Source of the DNA: Monodelphis domestica
Lineage: Eukaryota; Chordata; Mammalia; Didelphimorphia; Didelphidae
Direction: 5' to 3'
Length of the DNA: 64,000 nucleotides
Assembly: GCF_027887165.1 (NCBI RefSeq)
Contig: NC_077227.1
Coordinates: 78,436,988 to 78,500,987, forward strand
Shown here: in pieces, positions 39,501-51,500 of the stretch
How positions within the stretch are numbered: the first letter of the stretch is position 1
Layout: each line of letters opens with the position of its first letter
Notes under the pieces: model-generated
The model's database searches: none
The model's input: only the letters and a program-made list of their open reading frames with translations
Told to the model about the DNA's origin: nothing
Translations under genes and position numbers: made by a program

Positions 39501-42500
39501 GACCATTCCACATTCTAATGGCTTTGGGATTTGCCTCTGTGACTTATGCTCAGGGCTGCGAGTGTTGCTGCTGGGGCTAATGGAATAGATGTGGTCCCGC
39601 TTACATGGGACGGCCCTTCGGGTGCTTGAAGGTGGTCACAAGCCCCTTTAGTCTTTTATCTTGCACACCAAACGTTTCTCCCTTGGCCATCGGACCCTAA
39701 ACGCTGAAGATGCTGCCACCCTAGAAGTATGCATGCGGGACGGTGCTTCCCTCCTTCTGATCGTCCAGAGGCCCTCCTCGCCATCTTCCCTCTCTTCTCT
39801 TTCTCTGAGAGTTCCTTCCCTTTGCCCAGAGACACGGGACCCTGCGTGAGCGCTAGGAGGCCAGGAGGGAGTCGATTTTCCTGGGATTGCTGGGCTCCCG
39901 GGGGCTGTGAATTAGGCTGATGAGAGCCTGGACAAGCGTGGGGCTGTCCTTGTCCTTTCGTTTTTATTGCCTGTGCAGGCCTGTAAAGCACATCCCAAAA
40001 CTGAAACAGAAAATGCCTTTTTCTTTTTTCAGCGACGCCATCTGTAATTTTGTCATCTGCAACGATGCTTCTCTCCGAGGTCAGCCCATCATCTTTAACC
40101 CCGACTTCTTTGTGGAGAAACTCCGCCATGAGAAGCCCGAGGTTTTCACCGAGCTAGTGGTCAGCAACATCACGCGACTCATCGACCTGCCGGGGACGGA
40201 GCTGGCCCAGCTCATGGGGGAGGTGGACCTGAAGTTCCCCAGCGGGACCGGCACAGCGTCAGGCTTCTTCCGATCCCTCATGTCTCTCAAGCGCAAAGGT
40301 GGGGAGTGTTTCCCCCGCATTCCTCTGTGACATTCTCTCGTGGGTCTATGTGGAAGACGCGTACGAGGCCAGTGGAGCATGATTCCATGCAGGCCTTTTC
40401 CCATAGTCTTTTCATTACCATAAAGAATAAGATCATAATGGGAGGAGGGCCAGTTTGGGAGTGAGGAAGTCTTGAATTCAGGGCCAGCCCCGACCCATTC
40501 TGTCCCTAACTTCTCGCTCCGTGTGCCCCAGGAAACTCGCTAAGACACTATGGAAGTTGCGGAATAGTTGCTGGTCAGCATTGGTAGAGAGCGTTTCCCT
40601 CCTGGAAGTTTGTTCTTTCCTTTTTTTAAAAACCCTGGCCTTCCACTTTAGAATCAATACTGTGTTTTGGTTCTAAGGCAAAAGAGCGGTAAGGGATAGA
40701 CCTGCTCAGGGTCACACAGCTAGGACGTGTCGGAGGCCGGATTTGAACCCAAGCCCTCCTGCCTCTGGCCTGGCTCTCAATCCTAACTGCACCTAACTGC
40801 CTTGTGTCTCTGGGAATTCTTGATACTGCTGAAACCCCAGGTCCGGACTCCTCTAAAATTATAATATAGTGATAAAATTATAAATATAGTACAAGTCAGT
40901 AGAATATTAAGTGGAAATAAATATACCTAAAGCCTTAAAAGGAAAAAAAAAACTATTTTAGAGTCTTCCAGGTATGGTGAAGTAGAAAATTAGGCAAAAC
41001 ACTTAGAAGATAAGTTTTAGTTAGGCTCAGAGGGAAGATTAAGAAGTCCTGGGGAGGACTCTTGGCAGAAGGTAGGTATTGAGTTTTGAAAAAAGCCTGG
41101 AAAGCCAAGAGGTGGAGATGAGGAGGGAGAATATCCCAGGCGTTGGGGAGAGCCAGGGAACATTCCCATGGTCAAGAGATGAAATAGTGTGGTTGAGGGA
41201 TAGCCAGGAGGCCAATGCCATTATATCATTGGGTATATATAGAGAAGAGAAGGTCTAAGACTGGAAAGGTTGGAAGAATCTGTCAGGATAGGAAAGGCTT
41301 TAAAAACCTTTCAGTAAAAAAAACAAACAAACATGTAAAAGATTGCTATTACATGTAATTGGGAAAAATAAAATATTAAATAAAAAAGAGTGTTATCAGA
41401 TAAATGATACAAATATTTTTCCAGTTACCTCTTTCCTATCTTATTTTAACTGCATTGTTATTGTTTGAACAAAAAGCTATTAAGTTTTATACAAACAAAA
41501 TGTTCCATTTTATTTTTTACAATCCCCTCTATTCCTTGTTTCACCACGAACTCATCATCTGTCCGTAGATCAAAAAAATAACTTCCTGGATTTTCTAATT
41601 TTTTTATGGGGCTACATTTTATGCTCAAGTCATGTATCCATTTGAAATTCATACTAATTTATTGGGATGTTCTATTCCTAGTTTCTTCCAGGCTACACTT
41701 TTCCCCCATGTTTTTATTTTTTAAACCCTTACCTTCTGTCTTGGAGTCAATACTGTGTATTGGCTCCAAGGCAGAAGAGTGGTAAGGGCTAGGCAATGGG
41801 GGTCAAGTGACTTGCCCAGGGTCACACAGCTGGGAAGTGTCTGAGGCCAGATTTGAACCTAGGACCTCCCATCTCTAGGCCTGGCTCTCAATCCACTGAG
41901 CCACCCGGCTGCTCCTGCTCCCTCAGGTTTTTAATAGGGAGAACTAAACTCATTTAACTAGGGCAACTGGTAGCTAGACCCAGAGTGAGGAAAACACTTA
42001 TTATCCGTGTGACTCTGGGCAAGTCACTTCACCCTGTTCCCTCGAGTTTCCTCATCTGTAAAATGAGCTGGAGAAGGAAATGGAAAACCAGGCCAGGAAC
42101 ACCCGATGGGGTCAGGAAGAGTCGGACAGAACTGAAAAAAACGGCTGAACCACTTAGGCTAGTAACGAGGTTTTCGAGCATTAGTCTGCTGGGTTCTTCT
42201 GCTTCTTATGTGCTGCCTTTAGTCTGTTCTAGCGATTAACTTCTTCATTATTTAACTCTTACCAAGCCATTTTGATGACTAGTGCTTTATTTATGTATTT
42301 TTTAGTCTTGCCTTCCGTCTTAGGATGCCTACCAGAGCGGTAAGGGCTAGGCAGGAGGGGGTAAGTGGCCTGCCCAGGGCCACACACAGATTTGAACATG
42401 GGGCCTCCTGTCGTCAGGCCCGGCTCTGAACCACCAGCAGCTCCCGGGATTGCCTTTTACTGTCAGCCGAAGATGTTATGTTCGATCCTGGAGCGGGTGG

Positions 42501-45500
42501 GATTGGAGGCTGTGTGCAAGAGCCCTGGGCTGAAGTTAGGAGGATCAGTTTGAAGGGAGGGTGGCGGGGAGGCAGGGAGGCCAGAGCCCCAGCGCGAGGT
42601 CATCGGGGCCTGCCCCGAGGAGGCTGGGATGGCCTGCAGACCCGGATTCACGGCCTGGTAGTGCCGCGCTCCCTGCCGCAAAGCTGGCTGAGGGTCTCGG
42701 GAGCTCCGCTTGGCCGCTGCAAAGTGAGGGAGGCCGGTAGATGACCTCTGCGTGGCGGAGGAGCCGAGCGGGGTGGTGAGCCCGTACGGCCGTGTGGATC
42801 CTGAAATCCAGTTATGTTTACTTTGAAAACATTCCCAGAGAGGACGTGGACAGGCTGAGGAGGACAGACGGCTGTCCCGAGTCCTCGTCAGCCGCCAGGG
42901 GTCCCTTGGACTGTTTTTGCCGACGTATTAATGAGAACGTGTCTGACTCCGGGTAAATGTAGTAAATTACTAACGTTGGCCATCAGGGCGATGGCCGAGG
43001 CTTTCCGGCCAGAGCCCCCTGGAGCCCGCGCTCACTGCTCTGACGTGCTGCCGTCCTTGAGGGCCTCCGTGGGGAGGACATGGCACCGGGCTTCCCTCCC
43101 AAGGAAGCAGAAGGCCCTGCCACCCTCCAGAAGCCTGGGGCCTGACACTAACCGAAGGGCTCCGTGGGATGGTCTCTCAGGGTGGTCACTTTGCAGGGAG
43201 CTTTATTGACTCTGAAACCATTTTATAGCCCAGTAAATCGTATAGCTAGGGTCTGTGTATGGAGGGTGCGCTAAGGCCTGCGGTAAGACGGCGCTGTGCT
43301 GGATGTGCAAACGTGCTCACGGCCTTGCTTTATGGTTTTCCAGAAAAAGGAGTGGTCTTTGGGTCACCGCTGACAGAAGAAGGCATTGCTCAGATATACC
43401 AGCTGATTGAGTATCTACACAAAAGTAAGTCTCCAACCGAACTGTCCTTTTCATTTCTACAATGGGAGCTACCCCGTGACAAGCAAGTAGTTTCTCATAC
43501 ATCACTTGGGTTCCCAGTTCTAAGATGTGTTTGTGGATTTAATACCATTCATATGTAGTTTGATTCTGTTTTGTGCCTTAGATGCATTCTTGAAAAGTTG
43601 TAGGTGAGGGGGCTCCTGGGGGGCTCAGTGGATTGAGAGCCAGGCCCAGAGATGGGTACAGAACTAGCCTTGGACACTTCCTGGTGGTGTGACCCTGGGC
43701 AAGTCACCTAACCCTCATTGCCTAGTCCTTAACATTTTTCTGTCTTGGAATCAATACCTAGTATTGTTTCTAAGATGGAAGGTAAGGGTTGAAAAAAGAA
43801 AAAAATGTGTGAAAAAACGTACATCACATGTCAGATTACATTTTCCATTACCTTCAGAAAGAGATACTTGCTGAAAAAAATTGTCTCTATTCATCATAAA
43901 AATCACACCAAATGGAACATTATACTGTATGTGGAGTGTATGTCATCTAATTCTGCATAATTCCTTTAAAACAATTAGACAGATTCATTCTCAGAAGCTC
44001 AGAAAAAGTGCTGGACTAGCTATCAAAGAGATCTGTATTTCAGCTTTGGCTTTGCTGGCTACGGGAGAAGTCACTGCCTCTGTGAGCCTCCGTTTCCTCA
44101 AGTATAAAATGAGGCAGTTACACCAGATAGTCTCAGGTTCCTCCCACCTCTAACATTCTGTGATTAACATAAATCAGAGAGTTCATTTCTGTTTGTTTGG
44201 GTGGCATAGTTTTAATATTTTTCCAAGTTTTTATTTCAGTCAAACATTTTTAAATCATCTTCCTTGTACCTTGGTCCTGTGCACACTCAGTGGAAAGAAA
44301 TGGGTGTAAATACTTTTTGAAATATGAATCCTAGCTCAGTGCAGACAAAGAGGAGATTTTCAATATATATTGTTGAACCGAACTGAAATAGAGGTGAGAA
44401 TATGTGAGTACTTACATGATGACATTTTATTAAATTAAATTAATTAATTTTTTTAAACCCTTACCTTCTGTCTTAGAATTAATACCAAGTATGGGTTCCA
44501 AGGCAGAAGAGTGGTAAGGGCTAGACAACTGCCCACCTTACCCCCTGTGCGCTCCCATTGGCTGCTAGGCAGAGGGGCAGGGTATGGGAAAACATGTCAT
44601 CAGGCATTGTGGAGAGGGGGAGGGGAGCAGCTCCACCCAAGTCCTTCTGCCTTTCTTGTAACAAATTCTTTGGGGTGGGGTGTTGGGGAAGGCTGGTGCA
44701 TGCCCAAGGAGAGCACTCTGCATTGCTGTCTGGCACCCATAGGCTCGCCAACACTGGTCTAGAACTACCCTTCGAGCTGCAAGTAGAAGACCTGTCTAGC
44801 AGTGTCCCAGGAGGTTAGGGTGATGCTGACTAGGGACATACATACGTGGATTTCATTATTATTATTGCAACAATAGCATTACCTCTTCAAAGACCAGAGA
44901 AAAGCCTGAGAACTATGGAAATGATTCTTTCTCTTTTTTTTTCCTGGCCTTTTTTGTTCTTCCACCGGTTTCTTTCATATCGAGAAGATTTGCGAGTAGA
45001 AGGTTTGTTTCGCATTCCGGGGAACAGTGTCCGACAGCAAATCCTAAGGGATGCTCTTAACAACGGAACTGACATTGACTTGGAATCTGGGGAGTTTCAT
45101 TCCAATGATGTGGCCACTCTGCTGAAGATGTTTCTGGGGGAGTTACCAGAGCCCCTGCTGACCCACCGGCATTTCCATGCACACCTGAAAATTGCAGGTG
45201 AGTCAAAGAACAGAGGACATAAAAAAATGAGTTTCTTTAAACTCAGGAAATGCCTTTGGAACGTGTGTATTTTAAACCAAAGTAGCATTTCCAGTGATCT
45301 AATAGATATTGGACACCGCTTTTCACGTTTGTGGGATGATCAAATGTTTGCAACCATTCACACTATGGAGGAAAGAGTACAAAAATGACATTTTCTTTGA
45401 ATCGTTTTTGACCTTCTATTGTCATTTTTATAAACTAACTGACTCAGCCTTCCTGACTGGGGGAGGCTGGATCTAAAACTAATTAGTAGAAGAGAATGAA

Positions 45501-48500
45501 GAACCAGAAAATTGTAAAAGAAGAGTGGGAGCCACCTGTTTTGTTTTTGTTTTTTCCCCACTTTCATTGGGCTCATTTATCTCCCAGGGAATATATTCAC
45601 ACTATATAGCCATTTCCAGTGATAGCAGATCAGAGGAACAGATAGGAAGATGGATATAGCATTTTTCTTACCTGGAAATAGATTTTTTTTTGGTTTTTAT
45701 TTTTATTCCAGTATAATAATAGAGGAAAGGCATTATGAAAAGAAATAATGTTAATTTGTAAAGTATTTCCAAAGCAAAGCAACACTCTTTGTTTTAAAAT
45801 GTCTTCCTTTTATGAAATAAGAGGTTAGTCATTAAAGGAACATGTAGATACCCAAATCAGTAAAGGGGCATGCAGATTTTTTTTAAAACTCTTACCTTCT
45901 GTCTTAGACTCAATACTGTATATTGGTTCCAAGGCCCAGGGTCACACAGCTAGGAAGTGTCTGAGGCTAGATTTGAACCCAGGACCTCCTGTCTCTAAGT
46001 CTAGATTTCATCTACTGAACCACCTAGCTGCCCCCATACAGATCTTTTTCATGTTTTATGAACAAGATGAAATGGTGATTTTGTTCATTTATTTCTACAC
46101 CTTGTTCATTTCACTGCACACTTTGAGTTTTGCTGGTTGTGTATCTGTTCTTTGGGGGGCCAGAAATAGACTCTTGTCTGTATTTTCTCTTTCCTCTAAT
46201 CCCTATCCTTTGACCTCCAAGATCTCATGCAGTTTGATGACAAAGGAAACAAGACCAGCATCCCAGATAAAGAACGCCAAATTGAAGCCCTGCAGTTGCT
46301 CTTCCTGATTCTTCCACCTCCCAATCGTAGTTTGCTGAAGCTACTGTTGGACCTTCTATACCAGACAGCAAAGAAACAAGACAAGAATAAGATGTCTGCC
46401 CACAACCTTGCCCTGATGTTTGCCCCTCACATCCTGTGGCCAAAAAATGTAAGTGTCGAGGTGGCCTGATCCGGAGGCCTGTTTAATCGGGACCTCATGA
46501 ATTCTCTTTGCACCTTGTCCTTTGGTTGGGATCGCCTTGTATCTTCTCAGAGTTACACAGTCAAAATCAATTTTTGTTGGTTCTCTCACTGTGATGTGAT
46601 ATTGCTATATTTCTGTCTGCTCATACAATAGTGTTATTATATAGTGGAAAGGGCATTAGGCCTCTAGGGATCTACCTGACCTTTAGCTCTTAGCTCTGTC
46701 ATTAGTTACATGACTAAAGTTGCTCAAGACACTTAATATTCCTTCTCTGGAACTTGATACTTCCTCATATGTGAAATACGAATTATGGCACTAGTTTTGC
46801 CTGTCTTAAAAAGGTGTTAATTATTGGAGACATTAGAGGAATTTTTAAGAGACTATAGGAAATGAGAATTTTGGGGCAAAGCAGAGAGTTTACATGGTCA
46901 ATTTCAGATTTTTTAAATAGTTTAAAATTTTAAATTTTTATTCAAATTCAAATAAATTTTATTTTCCCAACTATAGGAAATAACAATTTTCAACATGCAT
47001 TTTCCAAAATTATAAAATCTATATTGTCTCCCTCTTTTCCTTCTCTCCCCTTCTTGGAGATAGTAAGCAATTTGATCTAGATTATGCATGTATTATCATG
47101 CAAAACATAATTCCATATTGGTCATTGTTGTAAAGGAATACTCATATAAAACTAAAACCCCCAAATAAATTTGTAAATAAACTAATGTGAAAGTTAGTAT
47201 GCTTTCATTGCATCTGACTTCAACAGTTCTTTCTCTGGAGGTGGCTACTAATAGTAAACATAAGTTTTTATGTTTCTAGCTCTTGATTTTTTTTCTATGT
47301 ATTTTTCCCTGGATTTTGTTGTTGTTGAAGTCACCATATTGCTATAATAATAAATGCTTATTTACAATAATGTGATTCTAATTTCTTCAGCTTGCATCAT
47401 TCTGTCCTGTATTTCTTCCCTTTTTTGTATTCATCTTTGTTATTTCTTATGGTGCTATTGGAATTCCATTTCATTCATATACCATATTTTGGTTGGCTAT
47501 TTCCCAATTTTTGGACATAAGAATTATTTCTGCTTTTTTACGATTTAAAAAAAATGCTGCTTGAAGTAATTCTATACAGAGAAGTATTTTCCCCCTCCCC
47601 AGTAAGATCATCATGACATCCTAGTAGCAAGATCATTTAGTCAGAGGGTGTGAACAATTTTGTCACTTTTATTATTCACTGTCATATTGTTTTCCAAAAA
47701 GATCGCATTCCTTCACACCTCTGCTGGCAGTGTTATGGTTTGTTTCTCCACAGCTCTTACAGCATTGAATTTTATGTTTTTTTTTAAAAACTTTATCACA
47801 ATGCAGAGCGAGAGGAGCAGAACCAGGAGAACATTGTACACAGAGACTAATACACTGTGGTATAATCGAACGTAATGGACTTCTCCATTAGTGGCGGTGT
47901 AATGTCCCTGAACAACTTGCAGGGATCCAGGAGAAAAAAACACCATTCATAAGCAAAGGATAAACTATGGGAGTGGAAACACCGAGGAAAAGCAACTGCC
48001 TGAATACAGAGGTTGAGGGGACATGACAGAGGAGAGACTTTAAATGAACACTCTAATGCAAATACTATCAACAAAGCAATGGGTTCAAATCAAGAAAACA
48101 TGTAATGCCCAGTGGATCTACGCGTCGGCTATGGGGGGTGGGGGGGAGGAAAAGAAAATGATCTTTAACGAATAATGCTTGGAAATGATCAAATAAAATA
48201 TATTAAAAAAAACACATAGGAAAAAAAAACTTTATCACAAATTTTACTTCAAAAGTTTTATGTTTTTCTGATTATTAGAGTGGAAATTTTTCAGGTAGTT
48301 GATGTGGAATATTGTGCCTAATGTGGTTGTTTTTTTTTTTAACCCCTTACCTTCCGTCTTGGAATCAATATTGTGTATTGGTTCCAAGGCAGAAGAGTGG
48401 TAAGGGCGAGGCAATGGGGGTTAAGTGACTTGCCCAGGGTCACACAACTGGGAAGTTTCTGAGGCCAGATTTGAACCTGGGACCTCCCATCTCTAGGCCT

Positions 48501-51500
48501 GGCTCTCAGTCCTTTGAGCTAACCAGCTGTCCCCCTAACATGGTTTTTGAAAGCTAATATGGTTCAAGGGTAAGAGAAGTGTATATTGGGGAAGAGTAGA
48601 TACAACATCCCCAGGTCTCCAAACCTCCTGAAAGACTTTTGGGGGCACTTCACCAAGATTCAGGGAAGCAAAGAATACATGGGCCAGACCAAGAAGAGAG
48701 AAGATCTTTGTTAAAGGGAAAGGGCCAGGAGACAAAACAGCTGTACGATCTTGGGCAGAAGAACTGATCATGGAAAAAAGGAAGAAAGGAAAAAAGGGGA
48801 AAAAATGAGTTGGTTGTATTTGTAGGAAACAAAAATGTTACTTTGCTCAAGGAATGGCTCAATTTTATATTTAGATAAAATTCAGCTTCTCTGAAGATAA
48901 TAAAACAAACATTTATATAGTACTTACTATGTGTCAGGTATTGTGCTAAGCACTTTACACTTATCTTATTTGATCCTCACAACAACACAAGGTATATGAG
49001 GAAACTGAGGCAAAGAGAAGTTAAGTGATTTGTCCAGGGTTGCACAGCTAATAAAGGTCTGTGGCTGGATTTGAACTCAGGTCTTCCTGACTCCAGGCCT
49101 AGTGCTCTGTGGACTGTGCTATAGGTAGTACAGATTCCCACTTTTTTGCCTATTTGAGTCTTAAATTATATTCCTTCTAACAGTCTTATTTCCTTGCTTG
49201 CTTCTTGGACAGGATAAAAAACTGGAGAATTAATTTCACATGGATTTCTTAGTAATTCTAGTGGTCAGAATTACATGATTCTGCATTGATAAATTTGTGT
49301 CCTATGGAAAACTTCTGGATCAAAATTTTTTTTTCTCTGTGAGGAAGGACTCTTTCAATATATCATAATAGCTCCTATAGATAACATTTTTGGAGAAAAA
49401 TGGTCATTTGTAGGTAAATGTGGTTTTTTTTCCTTCTTCCTGTATCCAGACTGTTTATTACTTTGCACTTATTTTTGTCTTTGAACAGGTCACTGCCAAT
49501 GACCTTCAGGAGAACATCACAAAGCTGAATAATGGGATGGCTTTTATGATCAAACACTCTCAGAAACTTTTTAAGGTAAATATAGGGGCTTAAGCAGCTG
49601 TGAAATTAGGGCCAGGAGGGAGGGAGTTGAGCCAGTTAGGAGCGGAGCTGGCAGTGGCGGCGGCGGTGGTTGTTGAGTCATTTCAGTTGTGTCCATCTCT
49701 TCAGAATCTCATTTGGGCTTTTCTTGGCAAAGATGCTGGAATGGTTTGCCATTTCCTTCTCCAGCTGATTTTACAGATGAGCAAACTGAGGCAAACAGGG
49801 TTCAGTGTCTAGTCATCTAGCCAGTAAATGTCTGAGGCTGGATTTGAATTCATGAAGATGAGTCTTCCCAATTCAGAACCCAGCCCCTTATGCACAGGGC
49901 CACCACTCTAGTGGATTTTTGGTTCCATTCATAAGGATTAGCCAAGTTGAGGATAAAACAGAGGTACCTTTTAGTCTATATAGGCAGGGAGAAGAGAAGC
50001 CAGTAAGGCAGTCAAGTGGAATTGGTAACCCTGACTAAAAGCCCTGAAGATCAAGGCATCCAGGCAGAATTCTGGGCAAAAGGACTGAAGAAGGAGAGCG
50101 CAGGATCTTGGCAAGGTCATGGACATGGGGCCCCGGCAGGAGGCCTGTAGCTTGGGGAGCTGCAGCAGGCCCCAAGTCTGCCCCTTGCTGCGGGCTCCTC
50201 TCGTCCTCAGAGCTTCTCCCCGTTCTCGACTGTAGCCCAGTGCAGAGACTAGCTCCGGAGCCCAGCCATTAATCCTGGACAGGGACTCACTGTATAAGGT
50301 GTGCGGGGGCTCAGAGCCTGGTGGGGCCGAGGTTTCCCTTTAGTCCACATCGGTGAACAGGCACTCCTTAAAGGGCTGCTCTGTGAATTAGGCTCCTCGG
50401 GAGCTTCCCTTTTATCTGGGGAGGACACTGGGCAGTTTCCTTGGCCCTGCTTTTGGTCTTCAGGCGTCCTCCTCAGTGTGGCCACTGTTGGGAAGAATGT
50501 CAGCTCCCCAAGGGGAGGGGGTGGGGATTGCCTTTGTCACTGTATCCCCAGGGCCAGTGCTTCATGAATGCTTGTGGGCTCCTTGGTGCCCCCCTGGGTG
50601 CTGTCCTTTTTCTGGGCACTAAATCCCTTATTCCTTTCCCTAAGCTGAGCTAGCCATCTCCAGAGATACATCCTTTATTTATTACTTCCAGATCTGTCTC
50701 TCCCATGACTCCCCTGCCTGCTTTTTCCTTTGCTCTTGAGGCTTTTTTGGGTGTACTTTTCTTCTATTTGAGAATGATAGAATTTTTAGAGTTGGAAAAG
50801 GTATCTTAAATCATGAGGTCAGAGATATCTTTCTTTAAAAATTTTATTTTTAGATATTTTATTTTCCTTATTACACATAATAACAATTTTCAGCATACAT
50901 TTTCTGAATTAAAAATCTCCATGCACTGTGCCACCTTATGAAATCCCAGTTGTCTTCCTCTTTCTCTTCCCAATCCCCTTCCAAGGATGGTAACCAATTT
51001 CATCTGGGTTATATAAGTATTATCCTACAAGGTATACTTCCATATTGTTATGAGAGAATACCTATATAAAACCAAAAGACCCAAATTAAAAAAGAAACTA
51101 AAGTAAAAAATTGTACATTTTGATCTGCATTACACCTCCAACAGTTCTTTCTGTGGAGATGTATAGCATTCTTGTCATAAATCCCTCAGAATTGTTCTGG
51201 TTCATTGTATTGCTGAGAGAAGTGAAGCCTTTCACAGTGGATCATCATATAGTATTGCTGTTGCTGTGTGCAATGTTCTCCTGGTTCTGCTTATTTCACT
51301 CTGCATCAGTTCATGTAGGTCTTTCCAGCTCTTTCTGAAATTGTTCTACTCATCATTTCTTATAGTATAATAACATCACTACCATAGACCACAATTTATC
51401 CAGCCATTCCCTAATTGATAGACATTTCCTCATTTTCCATTGGTCAGAGATATTAAACAAAACTGGAGAGTACAGCCTGAACCAGATTAAAATATCATTG

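Larger units (their letters stand above)
41400..42296 (-). repeat. Old L1 ORF2 fragment, antisense, split by two SINEs
   Basis: 41400-41712 and 42205-42296 are two parts of one fragment ('gtatccatttgaaattcatac', later 'ccattttgatgactagtgctttat' parallel to 18860). The inserts at 41714-41920 and 41955-42150 are younger. Confidence 0.65.

Noticed and set aside
39656..40404. Antisense open frames over ARHGAP19 exon 2
   Set aside because: Shadows of the GC-rich exon on the opposite strand; no homology recognised.
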